Shown piece by piece: positions 12,676 through 12,721 of a DNA stretch of 12,721 nt. The first letter of the stretch is position 1; every line of letters begins with the position of its first letter. The notes under the pieces are model-generated. The model had not been told where the DNA came from and made no database searches. It saw nothing but the letters and a program-made list of their open reading frames with translations. A program made the translations under genes and the position numbers. This DNA is from CAYXOX01 sp964466745 (lineage in GTDB: Bacteria > Pseudomonadota > Alphaproteobacteria > Rhodobacterales > Rhodobacteraceae). The DNA is taken from the NCBI GenBank assembly GCA_964466745.1, contig CAYXOX010000086.1, positions 1 through 12,721 on the forward strand, read 5' to 3'.

Positions 12676-12718
12676 GAGTTACAACAAATGTTGCGACCTA
12701 GCCGCCATGTTGTAACTC
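12676..12718. promoter_or_regulatory. perfect 11-bp inverted repeat, probable operator upstream of dusA
   Basis: GAGTTACAACA (12676-12686) and TGTTGTAACTC (12708-12718) are exact inverted copies with a 21-bp spacer; arm centres are 32 bp apart, about three helical turns. Inside, CAACA-AA-TGTTG (12682-12693) forms a second dyad, so TGTTG half-sites occur three times. The site lies about 85-125 bp upstream of dusA. The 12593-12721 stretch is more AT-rich than the rest of the window and holds no gene. The site may serve dusA, a gene beyond the right edge, or both. I do not recognise the regulator. Confidence 0.5.
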
Positions 12719-12721
12719 ACC

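Noticed and set aside
1..12721. CRISPR arrays, tRNA or rRNA genes, transposases, integrases, toxin-antitoxin or defence genes
   Set aside because: I looked for direct repeats with spacers, cloverleaf arms and characteristic proteins and saw none; gene content is chromosomal housekeeping.

Overview
The window is high-GC DNA, strongly biased to G or C at third codon positions, with gene content and protein sequences typical of an alphaproteobacterium, most likely Rhodobacterales. That placement rests on remembered gene families and context (hflK-hflC-DUF2065-degP, a GxGxC-type glutathione reductase with a CVIRGC redox centre, O-acetylhomoserine sulfhydrylase, DusA), not on any search. Ten protein genes are supported. 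I see no rRNA, tRNA, CRISPR array, insertion sequence, integrase or phage gene.

Left region (1-4494, all minus strand, read right to left): glutathione reductase (gor), then hflK and hflC 3 bp apart, a small two-helix DUF2065 membrane protein, and the N-terminal third of a DegP/HtrA periplasmic protease cut by the window edge. hflK, hflC and DUF2065 look like one transcript. degP may be read with them but also has its own upstream gap and a possible promoter. Together these genes cover thiol redox balance and quality control of membrane and periplasmic proteins.

Middle region (4495-8847): a 454-bp gap without a convincing gene but with several inverted repeats. Next comes a 996-residue, very Ala/Pro-rich inner-membrane protein on the minus strand. 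Its N-terminal 150 residues resemble the cytoplasmic actin-like domain of PilM/GspL proteins, it has one transmembrane helix, and its last 65 residues resemble the periplasmic PilP/GspC domain. A secreted SIMPL-domain (DUF541) protein is read divergently from it. The large protein is the least understood item here and the best candidate for something undescribed.

Right region (8848-12721): a convergent gap with two strong stem-loops, O-acetylhomoserine sulfhydrylase (minus), divergently read ribose-5-phosphate isomerase rpiA (plus), then tRNA-dihydrouridine synthase dusA (minus), convergent with rpiA. The last 130 bp are more AT-rich and hold a perfect 11-bp inverted repeat that looks like an operator.

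Most of the window is ordinary chromosomal housekeeping DNA. I found no clear defence, mobile or biosynthetic system.
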